From Hyaloperonospora brassicae (lineage: Eukaryota; Oomycota; Peronosporomycetes; Peronosporales; Peronosporaceae): a stretch of DNA of 64,000 nt. The stretch spans positions 186,001 to 250,000 of the forward strand of contig CANTFL010001372.1 of assembly GCA_947650285.1 (NCBI GenBank), given 5' to 3'. The notes below the pieces were generated by a model. The model saw nothing but the letters and a program-made list of their open reading frames with translations. It had not been told where the DNA came from and did not search any database. Positions 1 through 10,855 of the stretch are shown here, in pieces (the stretch's first letter is position 1; every line of letters begins with the position of its first letter). Made by a program: the position numbers and the translations under genes.

Positions 1-1229
1 CGCTTCACGGAAGAACGACGCCACGATCCGGACGTTCCATGGCAAGTAAGGCCAACGCATGTACGACGACGTCACTGGCGACTGAAGCCCCACAACGAGT
101 GGGTATGACACACCAAAACACGCGATTGAAATGGCCACAGTGGCATCTGCGAGCGGCGCGGCACTCTATGCCCTCACGTTCGATGCCTTTCAGGCTGCGG
201 TGGTTTGTCGCTAGGCCGTGTTGTGATTGGCTGAAGTAACGCTAGGGACGGAGCGTGGCGCCGCTGCTGCTCATGGACAAAGAGGGAACAAAGTCAGTGC
301 GCTCATTGACCTCGTGATCCACTGCGTCGTGCATGGCGACGGCTCATCTATAGACGACACGTATAGACGCTGTGTAATGAGTACACGAAGGCTAAGTGCC
401 TCGGGGGAAGCGAATGAATTCGGGAGTTGTGGTGGGGTTGTACTACCGTAAGCATTTCTCACGTGTGTTGTAAAACAGAGCAACACGACGGGAGAAAGAC
501 TGCATGGATATGGACGGAGATGAGCGCTTGCTACTGTGCGGTCACTTGATATGGCAATGAAGCACACGGATCTGTGTCAATGCGGTCACACGTCCGTAGG
601 AACGGGACTCAAGCGGACCTTGGTGGCGTCAAGGCTCGCTCATGTACCATCACAAGCGGGTAGAGTAGCTGTATGACTTGCGTTGTACTTATCTGCTCGG
701 GTGATGGTGAGATAGACAACAAGCTAGTCATGTACTGTGCTTCACGTCGATTGTAAGTTTTAAAGCTACGCAAGCGTTAGCAAATAAGACCAAGCACGAT
801 TCGAGGGCGCTCATACCATGGTACCTGCGTTTGTGTTGATGAGCGTAAGGACGAAAGGATTTTGAAGCTACGATGGACAGTCACGCCCATGTGGAGGTAC
901 CATGTAACTGAAGAGCTGTCAAGGCTCACGAGCAGCTTTGTTGCAGCACTCCCCGGCATGGGAATGCATTGGTGACGCAGCGTGTCATCATGTTGCAATC
1001 GACTCGTCTTGACACCATTTGTGTCGATACCTACGAAGCATGGTTTAACTCGCTAAGTAACACGGCACGCTGTTTCTGCGGGTGCAAGCTTGGGCCTTCG
1101 ACTCCTTTCTTAGCGGACAAATGGGGCTGTCGGCCGAACCATTACACTTGATAGGGTCAGAGATCCCTAAAGCTGTTGACACAGCCAGTAGTCTATCGTA
1201 TGCTATTGCCAAGTTAACAACACCGATAA
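1..1229. other. No gene recognised
   Basis: About 1.2 kb of moderately GC-rich sequence with only short, mutually overlapping open frames on both strands (60-98 codons). None shows a recognisable domain, and none has a start or composition that makes it stand out. Its texture resembles the far right end of the window (62.3-64 kb), so both may be old repeat or degraded coding DNA. That is an impression, not an alignment. Confidence 0.4.
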
Positions 1230-1315
1230 GGGGGAGTCCCCCTTCCTTGACGTGGAGTGCGGTCACCGAAGTGTCTGCAATGCGTGGAGAACGCCAAACC
1301 GCCGTAATATCTCAC
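1230..1315 (-). repeat. Isolated diverged copy of the 121-bp array unit
   Basis: This stretch, read on the minus strand, matches part of the 121-bp unit that is tandemly repeated at 6237-7590. It includes the 'acgtggagtgcgrtcacc' segment and the 'gcgtggagaacgcca' segment, with several substitutions. It is a single copy in inverted orientation relative to the array and lies about 300 bp left of the inverted arm at 1606-1898. Confidence 0.6.
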
Positions 1316-1514
1316 CTAGGGTAGTTTCTTTCTACCCAGGAAGTTTCCCTTACGTTCCTTAACTCCCACCCGGCGAGCAGTAACTTACAGAATTTGCGAC
1401 TCCGTGGCGTACCTTTTGCACGCTTGCTTCACATTGTCTACCGGCTGCGACCCATTTGAGAGCCCAGTCGGTGGCTCGGCTTTGCATTCGATCCTAGCCT
1501 GCTGTCTATCTGCT

Positions 1515-1577
1515 GGGACTCGAGCCCGTAACCTCACGGTCAGAACCGCCGTGGCCATCCCACTGCACCGCCCTGAT
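1515..1577 (-). repeat. tRNA-like SINE promoter (A box/B box)
   Basis: On the minus strand there is an A-box-like GGTGCAGTGG (1569-1560) and, about 32 nt further on, a B-box-like GGGCTCGAGTCCC (1527-1515). That spacing fits a tRNA-derived internal RNA polymerase III promoter. Between them is a five-pair stem, CACGG/CCGTG, where an anticodon stem would be, but its loop is nine nucleotides rather than seven and the acceptor stem does not pair. It is therefore not a functional tRNA gene. A tRNA-derived SINE head is the simplest reading. The 3' part of such a SINE could not be defined. Confidence 0.4.
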
Positions 1578-1605
1578 CAGTAAAAAATCTCTCTACGAGC
1601 GCATC

Positions 1606-1898
1606 TATGTGCAATAGTGGCTCCCATCGGCCGCTAAGAGGCCTCTCAACGTGGAGTGTGCGCTCGCCGCAGCGGCGACACGTGGCGCGGGGTACGCCTC
1701 CAGTCCGTAAAACCCCCCTGCTAGGCTGCTTGCGCGACCCATCGGTCCCCTTCGCACACACCCGAGACATCGAGCGCAGCGTGCCCGTGTCAGAACTTCA
1801 ACCCTGTCGGCTCCCCTAGGGGAGGATTCCCTCCGACGTGGCCGCCCCCGAAGGGGGAAAGGGACTGGCTTGAGCTGAACCGTGAAAATTTGGGAATG
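1606..1898 (+). repeat. Left arm of a ~290-bp inverted repeat
   Basis: The segment is the imperfect reverse complement of 5986-6274. Long matching blocks include the GC-rich part at 1657-1725 and the end at 1884-1898 ('gaaaatttgggaatg'). Similarity stops sharply at 1898/5986. The two arms enclose about 4.1 kb that contains the LINE-derived reverse-transcriptase pseudogene. The inner end of the right arm is continuous with the 121-bp array, so the arms and the array belong to one repeat family. Confidence 0.75.
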
Positions 1899-2192
1899 TT
1901 CGCAAGCAGATCAGATACTGATGCTTTCCAGGGCCATGATTTTGCTTTGCAACACCACGGAGATGCTTTGGCATTTAACACGCGGTATAGTTGCGACTCC
2001 TGCTTTCGCTCGCAAACATTCCGTCGCTACCACAATCGAGTTGGCCTACTACGATAAAGCAGATGAGCTCGCCCAAGTCAAATCTTCTTTTAGGCCGTGC
2101 ATCGGCCAGAAGAGACAAGCTTTTCTTTGTCTCGTTGGACGTCGTCTCTCTTGACTCCCAGACGCACAACATTCAGTGCTTGAACTTCGTGA

Positions 2193-4580
2193 ATACCACC
2201 TCTGTGCCTTGAACCATATGTTGCAGATCAAGCAGTTCTTCTCCAATTGTTCTCCCTCGAGGTGTTTGTGGACGACTCCACCATATTCCTTGAGCATGCC
2301 AATCAGTTGGCGCCTGCGTTGGAGCTAGTCTCTAGATTTGGACAACTCTCGGGCCTTCATGCCCAGCCTGCCAAGAGCAAATTGATTTTTTTAAACACGG
2401 CTATCAGGCTACACCAGTATGGTGGCATCTCAGTCTTACAACACAGAGAGACAACGCGATACCTGGGGTACGAAGTGGGGACAGGGGCATTATTCGATCG
2501 AAACTGGGCGCTTCGGCTTCAGAAAATCCGTCGGCGGCTTCTCACTGCAGCGAAAGTAGCGACTAGTGTGCAACATCGTGTCCTCATTCTTAACGCGATC
2601 ATTTTACCGGCTATCCTGTTCACCGCGGCCGTCTTCGATGTGCCGAGCTGGGCGAGAACGGAGATATCTCGGCTGTACCGCCAATTCCTGTGGGCGCACG
2701 CTTCTATGCCTGCCGTACGTCGGCACAAAATTAACCCGGGTCTCCTCTTTACGCCCCAGAAGGCAGGCGGGGTTGGTCTGGCCTCGTTCGAAGTAGCCGT
2801 CAAAACTCAGCGGACGAAGCACGCGTTGCGTTGGCTAACGCAGCCGCATGACAAATATTTTACAGCGTGGCGGCGCTGGACATATAGCGTGGGAGGTTCC
2901 ACATCGGCTCTTGTCCCGGCGCTCCATCCGTCTGCTTCAACAACGTTTGACATCAGGCGAGGACCTGGTCGTTCCTCTCTGGCGCAGGATCTCGAACGGC
3001 TCCTAGCACCCTCCCCTGAACAAGTGCTGTCGATTCGGGCCAGATTGGACGCGCATCACGCTCGTATGTATGTCGGGGCGAGCAGTCAGTGGAACGGTGA
3101 CGAATGGTTAATTTCATACCATCAAACGTTTCCTGACCATCCCGCTGTTTCTGATCACCGGATGGATACATTAGCCGCTTTCTGGGGCCGCTTTCACTGG
3201 GATGGCAATCCTTGGATTCAAGGGCCAGACGGCAAGCCCCTAGAGCGGGCCAAATATGCCCGGATATCTCCATGTTCACTGCGCAGTCTGTGCATTCGGC
3301 GACTGGGGTCACATGAATTTCAATTTACGTTCCCGTCTCTCGGCGGTACTCCGTCTCGGCATATGCATTGTAAATTACAACGTTGGGCGACTTCGATCCT
3401 GCTCTCGTCACCCCACCTTGCTGTCGGTGCGGGACCGGTAGAGCCCGGGCTCGTCTTACGTCATCCACCGCCGTTTCGGCGCGCTTATAAATGGTCCCGG
3501 GTACGAGCTGATTTAATTGTCGGGTCATGTCGGGACCCTGTCGAGTCCGCGAACTCGGCGATTCGCCTCTGCCAAGATGTCAATGGAATCCATTGATCGA
3601 TTGACGGGAATTTACCAGAATTAAGGGGGTCGCCTGAGCAAGTGTCTAACTACTGGGAGCATTCGCACCATCGTACCTTGGTGTTTCATGCCCACCCGGA
3701 GCTTCACCGTTTCCCTTGGAGTGTGCCAGAGACGGTGGCCAATGTAGATGTGTGGACAACGCTTATGAAGCAAGCGTTTCACGTTCATAAACGCCTTCTG
3801 CACCCTGGCCTCCAGTCCTGGTTGAAGGCCTATGACGCGCAGGCGGTATCGAATAGTTGGCAGTCAGCTGCATCAAATCAAACGCCTTCCCAAGTTTGGA
3901 AACACGCAAACGGGCTAACGGAGTATCAAGTCTGGACATGCTATCGTATCGCGACAAAGCAGCTAAATCTATACCATGCCGGTCGCACGCTGGACAACAG
4001 TTGTCGTACGGTGCTGCACTGCCGAGGACGCAAAGAGACAGCGGCGCACATTTTCTGGGAGTGCCCAATCGCGCAAGCGGGTTGGTGTCACTTGATAGGA
4101 CACTGGACCGGTGGGGGTGCGACGAACGCAGTTCTTTCCACCTTCTTTCAGCACTGCGCCAATCGCAAAGCCCCGCCCATTCCACGTCAGCTGAGTTTGC
4201 GGTTGCAAAGCCGTTTTCAAGATGACTCTGACGCCGCAGCAACAGAATTCGAACGGATCTGGTTCATATTCAGCTCTATCTGCCAAGAACATTTGTGGAC
4301 CGAGCGGAACTCGGCGGTCTTTAGAGGAGCCGTGACTACTCCATCCGCAAGTGTCCAAAGGTACTGGACACGCGGTGTTCTCCAGCTACGGGCAATTGCA
4401 ATACGCGAGCATCGAGCCGCGGCTACGGCCGTACGAGGGGCCCGACTTCATGCCTGTCTTGAACTACTGATTCAAGAGCCCCGTGGACACCCGCCCTACG
4501 CGGGTGTCAGCCACGATCCGCTGCCGCGACCGGCGCTCATATCCTGGCTCAGGATTTTTCAGACCTCTTGTCCACATTAA
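2193..4580 (+). pseudogene. LINE (non-LTR) reverse transcriptase, 5'-truncated, one in-frame stop
   Basis: A single frame runs from just after a stop at 2190 to a TAA at 4580 and is interrupted only by TGA at 3594-3596. The left part begins just before the catalytic FVDD motif (codons near 2268) and continues through the palm/thumb region and connection of a LINE polymerase. The right part carries a zinc-binding C-terminal domain of the zf-RVT type, with a Cys/His pattern near 4010-4065 including HIFWECP and a following Trp. The endonuclease and the first half of the polymerase are missing, so this is a dead 3' piece of a non-LTR element that moved by target-primed reverse transcription. No genuine ATG begins either half; the apparent starts are TTG (2247) and GTG (3642). 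It lies inside the inverted arms at 1606-1898 and 5986-6274. Confidence 0.85.
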
Positions 4581-5921
4581 ATATGTCAATAGATGATCAT
4601 GAAACTCCTCCTCTCCCTCGAGGTCCAAAATGTTGATGATGTACACTTGTTGTTCATAATGTACACTTTGTGTACGTTCAAACGTCGTGCTGACGTTTGA
4701 CCATAGTCGATTTGGAACGGACACAGAAAGTGTAAACCTCAGCTGTCGGTTACATGAAGAGGAATACGACCCAGGCGAGACCATCGTAGTGCTTCTACGA
4801 TTGAGTAGCTGAATGCATGTGCAAGTTTTCTTAAGACTCATATACATTCCAATTTACCCACTGACCACGAGTTGTCTCCTCTGCTCCTAAACCTCTTTAC
4901 AAAAGCGCCATCTTCAACTTGCTTGCTGGCGGCTTGCGTCTTTCCAGCGATTCCCGGTGCTCCTTACCACTGATAGATATTCACTACCGCGCCACTTGGT
5001 GTCGGAGTCCAATCGTTGTACCCCAGCAGTCTGCCTCCTTACTTTATCAATTCGAAACAGCTGAAGAAGACGTGAACGTAGATGCAATTCGTGCTAGTTC
5101 TTGCATCAACGCACCAATCTGCTCTGCTGGACGTTGTAGCTGCAACTAGTCTATAAGTTGAGATATGATCCAATTTTTACGACAGGTGACCAACTACGTG
5201 GGCAGCGAGGCTTCAGCACAATTGAAACAATTGATGCTGGTGTGGTGGAAGCAAACCACTTTGACGAACGGTCCCATCATGAGCTGCGATCGCGCATGCA
5301 GCGGCAGTGTCGACACGTTTGCAACGGAGTAGAGGCATAGCGCAAAAAGGTCAGTCAATTACGTATAAATTAGAGCACTTGATATTTGATGCACTGTTCG
5401 ATCGCAACGGGAGCCGACATGCCTGTGTAAGTAAGCTTAAGTGCGATGCGGGGTTCAGTCTAAGCGGCATTGTAAATGCAGTCACAAATTGCCAAGAATC
5501 AAAAACATTTTCCAGAGACTCACAAAAAAGCCTCTCCGCGTAAAAAGACACGACCGAGTTCCAAATCTTCGTCGATTTTTTTTTAAATTGCGAGCAGGAC
5601 AGAGCCGGCAAATACAACTTACGATGGCGGTCGCTGGCTTGCAGTCTGCCTCCTTTACCAGGTATTAGTTACGTTGCAATGATGCGAATTCGACCAAAGA
5701 CATGTATGTCTTAATCCTATTGATCATGCTAGACGTTCGAACTAGACTCGCTGGACCCACCAATTGACCCTAAGCTCATTAACGCCGAGGTCACATGGGG
5801 GTCATCAACTCTCGGCTAAGGTGATAAGTGAATAAAACACGCCGTTGACTGATCAGCACGTAAGTGTTTGTTGTGCAAAGACGGAGGAGAGCCGTTAAGT
5901 CCGGACAACTTTCGATTACAA
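4581..5921. other. No gene; weak LTR-like hairpin segment near 4628
   Basis: Short open frames only. The segment from about 4628 has small inverted repeats (gtacac/gtgtac at 4663-4677; caaacgtc/gacgtttg at 4679-4699) and starts TGTTGATG, which could be the edge of a solo LTR. No second copy or target duplication was found. The rest shows no recognisable signal. Confidence 0.3.
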
Positions 5922-5968
5922 AGCTACTCGCGCCTGCGCATTACTGTCCGAAATCGTTGCCAGTTTCC
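5922..5968 (+). repeat. Direct repeat bracketing the tandem array (left copy)
   Basis: This ~47-58-bp stretch, running from 'gattacaaagctactcgc' to 'gttgccagtttcc', recurs at 7852-7907 with several substitutions, starting 'atttacaaagccactcgc' and ending 'gttgccagcttcc'. A second partial copy starts immediately at 5969. The copies stand on either side of the inverted arm plus 121-bp array. Confidence 0.55.
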
Positions 5969-5985
5969 ATTTACAAAGCCACTCG

Positions 5986-6274
5986 CATTCCCAAATTTTC
6001 ACGGTTCAGCTCAAGCCAGTCTTTTTCCCTTCGGGGCAGTCACGTCGGAGGGAATCCTCCCCTTGGGGAGCCGACGTGGTCGAAGATCTGACGCGGGCAC
6101 GCTGCACTCGCAGTCGCGGGAGTGGGCGTAGGAGACCGACGGGTCGCGCAAGCGGCCCTAGCAGGGGTGTTTTACGGACTGGAGGCGTACCCCGCGCCAC
6201 GTGTCGCCGCTGCGGCGAGCGCACACTCCACGTCAAGGGGCCGCGCGAGCGGCTGAAGGGGCCACCATCGCAGA
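5986..6274 (-). repeat. Right arm of the ~290-bp inverted repeat
   Basis: Inverted partner of 1606-1898. It begins at 'cattcccaaattttc' and runs into the tandem array without a break. Its last ~40 bases are already a variant of the 121-bp unit, which suggests that the array grew by expansion of the arm's inner end. Confidence 0.75.
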
Positions 6275-7590
6275 TGGTTGAGCTCCTCGGAGAGATATAC
6301 GGCGGGTTGGCGTTCTCCACGCCACGCAGTCACTTCGGTGATCGCACTCCACGTCGGGGGCCGCGCAAGCGGCTGAAGGGAGCCACCATCGCAGATGGTT
6401 GAGCTCCTCGGAGAGATATACGGCGGGTTGGCGTTCTCCACGCCACGCAGTCACTTCGGTGATCGCACTCCACGTCGGGGGCCGCGCAAGCGGCTGAAGG
6501 GAGCCACCATCGCAGATGGTTGAGCTCCGCGGAGAGATATATGGCGGGTTGGCGTTCTCCACGCCACGCAGTCACTTCGGTGATCGCACTCCACGTCGGG
6601 GGCCGCGCAAGCGGCTGAAGGGAGCCACCATCGCAGATGGTTGAGCTCCGCGGAGAGATATATGGCGGGTTGGCGTTCTCCACGCCACGCAGTCACTTCG
6701 GTGATCGCACTCCACGTCGGGGGCCGCGCAAGCGGCTGAAGGGAGCCACCATCGCAGATGGTTGAGCTCCTCGGAGAGATATATGGCGGGTTGGCGTTCT
6801 CCACGCCACGCAGTCACTTCGGTGATCGCACTCCACGTCGGGGGCCGCGCAAGCGGCTGAAGGGAGCCACCATCGCAGATGGTTGAGCTCCTCGGAGAGA
6901 TATACGGCGGGTTGGCGTTCTCCACGCCACGCAGTCACTTCGGTGATCGCACTCCACGTCGGGGGCCGCGCAAGCGGCTGAAGGGAGCCACCATCGCAGA
7001 TGGTTGAGCTCCTCGGAGAGATATATGGCGGGTTGGCGTTCTCCACGCCACGCAGTCACTTCGGTGATCGCACTCCACGTCGGGGGCCGCGCAAGCGGCT
7101 GAAGGGAGCCACCATCGCAGATGGTTGAGCTCCTCGGAGAGATATACGGCGGGTTGGCGTTCTCCACGCCACGCAGTCACTTCGGTGATCGCACTCCACG
7201 TCGGGGGCCGCGCAAGCGGCTGAAGGGAGCCACCATCGCAGATGGTTGAGCTCCTCGGAGAGATATACGGCGGGTTGGCGTTCTCCACGCCACGCAGTCA
7301 CTTCGGTGATCGCACTCCACGTCGGGGGCCGCGCAAGCGGCTGAAGGGAGCCACCATCGCAGATGGTTGAGCTCCTCGGAGATATATACGGCGGGTTGGC
7401 GTTTTCCACGCCACGCAGTCACTTCGGTGATCGCACTCCACGTCGGGGGCCGCGCAAGCGGCTGAAGGGAGCCACCATCGCAGATGGTTGAGCTCCTCGG
7501 AGAGATATATGGCGGGTTGGCGTTCTCCACGCCACGCAGTCACTTCGGTGTTCGCACTCCACGTCGGGGGCCGCGCAAGCGGTCCTAAAG
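6237..7590. repeat. 121-bp minisatellite, about 11 copies
   Basis: The word ggcgggttggcg recurs at 6301, 6422, 6543, 6664, 6785, 6906, 7027, 7148, 7269, 7390 and 7511, so the spacing is exactly 121 bp throughout. Units differ at only a few positions: ctcctcgg/ctccgcgg, atacgg/atatgg, one agatata/atatata and one gttttcc. The last unit breaks off near 7580. Because 121 is not a multiple of three, each frame reads the unit in three phases. This gives staggered, overlapping minus-strand open frames of about 117 codons whose repeated protein is a by-product of the array rather than a gene. Confidence 0.97.
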
Positions 7591-8652
7591 GGGTTTGTTG
7601 CCTTATATGGCAGCATACCCGCGTTGTACGTGCTGCCGCTCCGGCGGTACGCATGTCCCCAGTCTACTTGGTCGCGCCAGCGGTCATGATTGACTCGTAG
7701 TTGGCTTCGGTAGGAGGGTCTCTGACCTCGTTGCCGTCGCCCCTGGCTCTACGGAGCCCTTGAGTTGTCGACCCGATACCCGGGCCGTACTTCTTGTCAC
7801 ACTTATCAGTCGTTAGTTATCATAATAATGGACGTACTTGACACCACCACCATTTACAAAGCCACTCGCACCTGCGCTATGATTGTACGGAATGGTTGCC
7901 AGCTTCCGTGGGACACTCGCAGATGTGTCATCAATCCCACCCGTAGCCATCACGAGAGCATAACCAGTCGACTTCAGTGAGACACGACCGTGGACTCCAT
8001 TCGTGTTTCAAGCGCTTGCATATCGACGATAAGTGAAAACTCATTCTGATCATGCGCTGATCAAATTGAGTTCTTGTCCTCGGTACACGCGGTGCAGATT
8101 CGCAGCACTCTCCCATTTCACCTTCGTTTAAGCACATTTAGCTCTGCAAGCCTTTGTCGCTTTCTGATCGGGGGCGCACAGGCCGTCCTGCTGGATAGAC
8201 TTGCCGTCTTCAGTTCAGATGGCGCTCCTGGACGTGGATAAAGAAAGGTAGAGCTATGGCTTTCTACCGGGATCGATAATGCCGCTGTGCTCGTCCCTAG
8301 CCCCATGTAACTTTTGTAACACAGTGTGATCCGTCGATTCAGTGTGTCGCTGTAAAATCGTTTCGCTCGGATTATTGATCAGCTATGTGCCCGTGACCTT
8401 GAAGTGGTTGTAAGCACAAAGGCTTCAAGATGAAAGCTGTTCTTGACGGTGCCGGACCAGCACTTACTCATACGACTTTCCTGTCGTGTCCATTCTTTTG
8501 TCCATAGCACGGACAAGTTCAAGTAGGATTGGCAGGATCTGGCAGGATCCGACAGGAACAGTCCTGGCATTTCCGCACGGAATAGCGACCAAACGAAACC
8601 GCAGTTACCATTTCCCATTCCGCAACTTGTCCGGCAGTCAATAAGTCGTATC
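7591..8652. other. Gene-free stretch upstream of the effector candidate
   Basis: It holds a diverged continuation of the repeat family (7595-7660, a cgttgtacgtgctgccgctcc variant of the arm sequence) and the right copy of the bracketing direct repeat (7852-7907). Short open frames of 60-113 codons occur on both strands but show no domain. The promoter of the gene at 8653 should lie here, but no distinctive core element could be identified. Confidence 0.4.
7852..7907 (+). repeat. Direct repeat bracketing the tandem array (right copy)
   Basis: Diverged second copy of the stretch at 5922-5968. It has the same order of words (acaaagccactcgc, gttgccagcttcc), with indels between them. Confidence 0.55.
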
Positions 8653-9540
8653 ATGCGCTGGCTCAGTCGTGTACTCACGGCTTTGGTCATCACTGCTACA
8701 GAAGGCGATGGATCGATCACCGCTGAAGGCGGTCAGGTTAAGGCTGCCCACACCACATCCGCTGGTAATCTTCATACGAACGGGACTTTGTTCATCTTGT
8801 CAGGTGTCAAGGATAATCAGTACCATCCTGCCCTCACGACCAACGATCAAGGCCAGCAGAATGAAGAGAGGGGATTCAAGCCATTGACTGTTGAAGAGAC
8901 AGGGTCTGCGCTGGTTGAAGGCCTCGTTGGTCGCCATAATGACCCGCTCATCAACGACTTCGTTTTGCGCATGACTGAGGAGGGAATCGTCGACGAGAAG
9001 GTGGTCTACGACCGAAGAAGAATCGTGCAAGTGCTAGCTGAGAAAATACGAGCTGTGGAACACGACTGCGACTACAATGAGGTGGCGAAATCCTTGGCCA
9101 TCTCTCCTCTTGTCGATGGTAAGGAGAAGTCCTTCGAGCGAAATAAAATTCTGATCGAAGTTCTTCTCCATCTTCGACGAGTTGATGGATGGAAGGATCA
9201 CGCAGACCGCATCCACAGAGCCCTAACGGTAACGGAATTACATGATTGTTTGCCACATTTTATGATGCTGTGGCTCAGAGCGAAGCTAACTCCAGAGCTC
9301 ATATTCGAGATAGTGGGGACTCGCTTTGTCGACTTTGAGCGAGATTGTCGAGAGATCGGTCCGATAGCTGCAAGAGAGGCTTATGGTCGCTCGAGTGAAT
9401 CGGTGGTGGAGTACATAAAATTATGGCGTGAACGAATTGAGTACGACGATGTCGCAGCCAACAGGCTGATCAATCGTATGTATGAAGAGCATCAACCGTT
9501 TTTCGAAGCTGAAGAAGTTCTGGTAAGAAATTGGAATTGA
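8653..9540 (+). CDS. Candidate secreted effector with EER motif (RXLR-like, WY-type helical body)
   Basis: An intronless 295-residue protein starting at a real ATG. Residues 1-18 form a convincing signal peptide: a short basic head with Trp3 and Arg6, then a hydrophobic core VLTALVITA and a cleavable end around residues 15-18. A Ser/Thr/Gly-rich region follows, with an acidic EER at residues 71-73, the usual place for the dEER half of oomycete host-targeted effectors. No RXLR lies in front of it, as in the EER-only effectors known from downy mildews. From residue ~75 on the protein is predicted helical and charged. It contains a motif resembling the L-W-x-R-x-K-L-T-P element and a later W-centred helix (VEYIKLW), both reminiscent of WY/LWY modules. 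I infer export from the pathogen and action inside a host plant cell; its target is unknown. It sits alone between repeats, typical of effector genes in gene-sparse regions. It could instead be an unrelated secreted protein. Confidence 0.7.
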   Translation: MRWLSRVLTALVITATEGDGSITAEGGQVKAAHTTSAGNLHTNGTLFILSGVKDNQYHPALTTNDQGQQNEERGFKPLTVEETGSALVEGLVGRHNDPLINDFVLRMTEEGIVDEKVVYDRRRIVQVLAEKIRAVEHDCDYNEVAKSLAISPLVDGKEKSFERNKILIEVLLHLRRVDGWKDHADRIHRALTVTELHDCLPHFMMLWLRAKLTPELIFEIVGTRFVDFERDCREIGPIAAREAYGRSSESVVEYIKLWRERIEYDDVAANRLINRMYEEHQPFFEAEEVLVRNWN

Positions 9541-10242
9541 CTGGAGTGAGGCACAAGCCAGGAGGCTATTTGCAGGACGTAGAGTCAAACGCAGCCCATC
9601 TCTTGCTTTCATAAACAACACGGAGTAAAGTTAGCTAATAAATACATTGCTCCCTTTTGTACTTTTGAGATAGTTTTTTTAGTTTACCTCGGCTTGCACC
9701 AACTTTTGAAGCATAACATAAGCAGTTAGTTGTCATCATAGGTAGCACCACTATCTTCAAATGTGAAAACGCTTGTAAGAAAATGCTACGCGCCGCACGA
9801 GTGTTGTATTTGCAATGCAAGCAAGTAGACCGACAACCATCGTAATTCGATAGCGTCAGATTTGAAGGCATCAATCAATGACATGGCAGATATATACTCA
9901 TTCGCACGATTATCGTGCAGACATCTGTCATGTCTGATATTATGATTGTGGCTCGCGCGCAACGAGGTAATACGTAAATTGACATAAAGTGAAACATTTA
10001 CCAGGATCGTAGTGCGATCTCGAAAACCAAACACCCGCGGTCAAATTTACCGAATAATAACCGTATCAAACAATGAAATCTGACGAATAATATACAAGGC
10101 CGTATAATCACGAAAATAGAAAAACCCCAGATAATTGGAAGATATAAAGCCTCATGACCTAGTATACTCAAGTAAATAAGGACAAAATATGATCTAACAA
10201 CGTTGTCGTTCAATAAACTAGCAAAAAACTTCGATGATTACG
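9541..10242. other. AT-rich intergenic DNA after the effector candidate
   Basis: No recognisable gene. Open frames are short and mostly on the minus strand (66-82 codons) without domain features. The 3' end of the effector transcript should fall in the first few hundred bases, but no clear processing signal could be assigned. Confidence 0.4.
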
Positions 10243-10418
10243 CTTAAGGCGTCATCTCACGTTTCCTTCCCGAAAAGTGCCTGCAGACGAAAAAGTCTGC
10301 AGATTGAAGTAATCAATAAAAACTTAACGAAAAAATAGGTTTATTGGGGTCTAGATAAGGATTGGGCGTAGTACAGAATCCAACCAAATAAGCAGATGGA
10401 ATGCGATCTCACAAGTAG
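10243..10418 (+). repeat. 176-bp flank repeat, left copy
   Basis: The 176 bp immediately left of the 5' LTR are repeated at 18400-18575 with only a handful of substitutions. Both copies end in 'acaagtag' directly against an LTR start. The unit contains an 8-bp inverted repeat (ctgcagac/gtctgcag). It resembles neither the LTR nor the internal region, so it is copied target DNA. Confidence 0.9.
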
Positions 10419-10811
10419 TGTAACGGGGCAGCCCGTTACATGATATTGTCACTTTAAGGAAAGTGACAATAAAGAATATAAAGATGGATATTCTTTAAAA
10501 CAATATCACCAAAGTGGTGATATTGAAGGGTCGACCAAAGGGTCTGTTCATTGGTTGATATCGTGATGATATCAACCCACCAATCGCCGCAAGACGCGCG
10601 CAATGAGTGGTGACGAGACGTCACTATACATGCAGTTATATTAGTATAATTAAGTTAAGTCAAACAGAGAGACAGTAGTTTAAAATCCATAATTATATTA
10701 ATATAACAGCTCTGCTTTTACCCTACCTACGCTTCCTCGCTCGCCACGTGTACGTCCGTCGGGGCACCCAAATCCCTTGCGTTAAGTTACGCAAGGGTGT
10801 GCCCCGTTACA
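10419..10811 (+). repeat. 5' LTR of element 1 (LTR A), 393 bp
   Basis: Begins TGTAACGGG and ends CCCCGTTACA. The first 22 bp are themselves a perfect 9-bp inverted repeat with a 4-base loop. Further hairpins follow at 10445-10470 (11-bp arms) and 10501-10525 (10-bp arms), and the 3' end holds a nested hairpin (10761-10805). Compared with LTRs B and C it differs in a block around 10650-10715, where B and C agree with each other. A is therefore not simply the twin of B. Confidence 0.95.
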
Positions 10812-10813
10812 CC

Positions 10814-10821
10814 TGGTAGCA
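10814..10821 (+). promoter_or_regulatory. Primer-binding site (initiator-tRNA-Met type)
   Basis: TGGTAGCA begins two bases after the 5' LTR. It is complementary to the ...TGCTACCA 3' end typical of eukaryotic initiator tRNA-Met, which would prime minus-strand DNA synthesis. The same word TGGTAGCAC follows the 5' LTR of the level-1 element (minus strand, 61718-61710), which supports the assignment. Only about nine bases match, so the tRNA identity is inferred. Confidence 0.7.
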
Positions 10822-10855
10822 CTTTGTAGTCCTTCCAAGGACCACATCATCCAAC

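Noticed and set aside
4628..4850. Possible solo LTR of another family
   Set aside because: Only TG-like start and small hairpins; no partner, ends or target duplication could be found.
6330..7530. Series of minus-strand open frames of about 117 codons with near-identical proteins
   Set aside because: They are phase shadows of the 121-bp tandem array and overlap each other in all frames. No independent evidence of coding.
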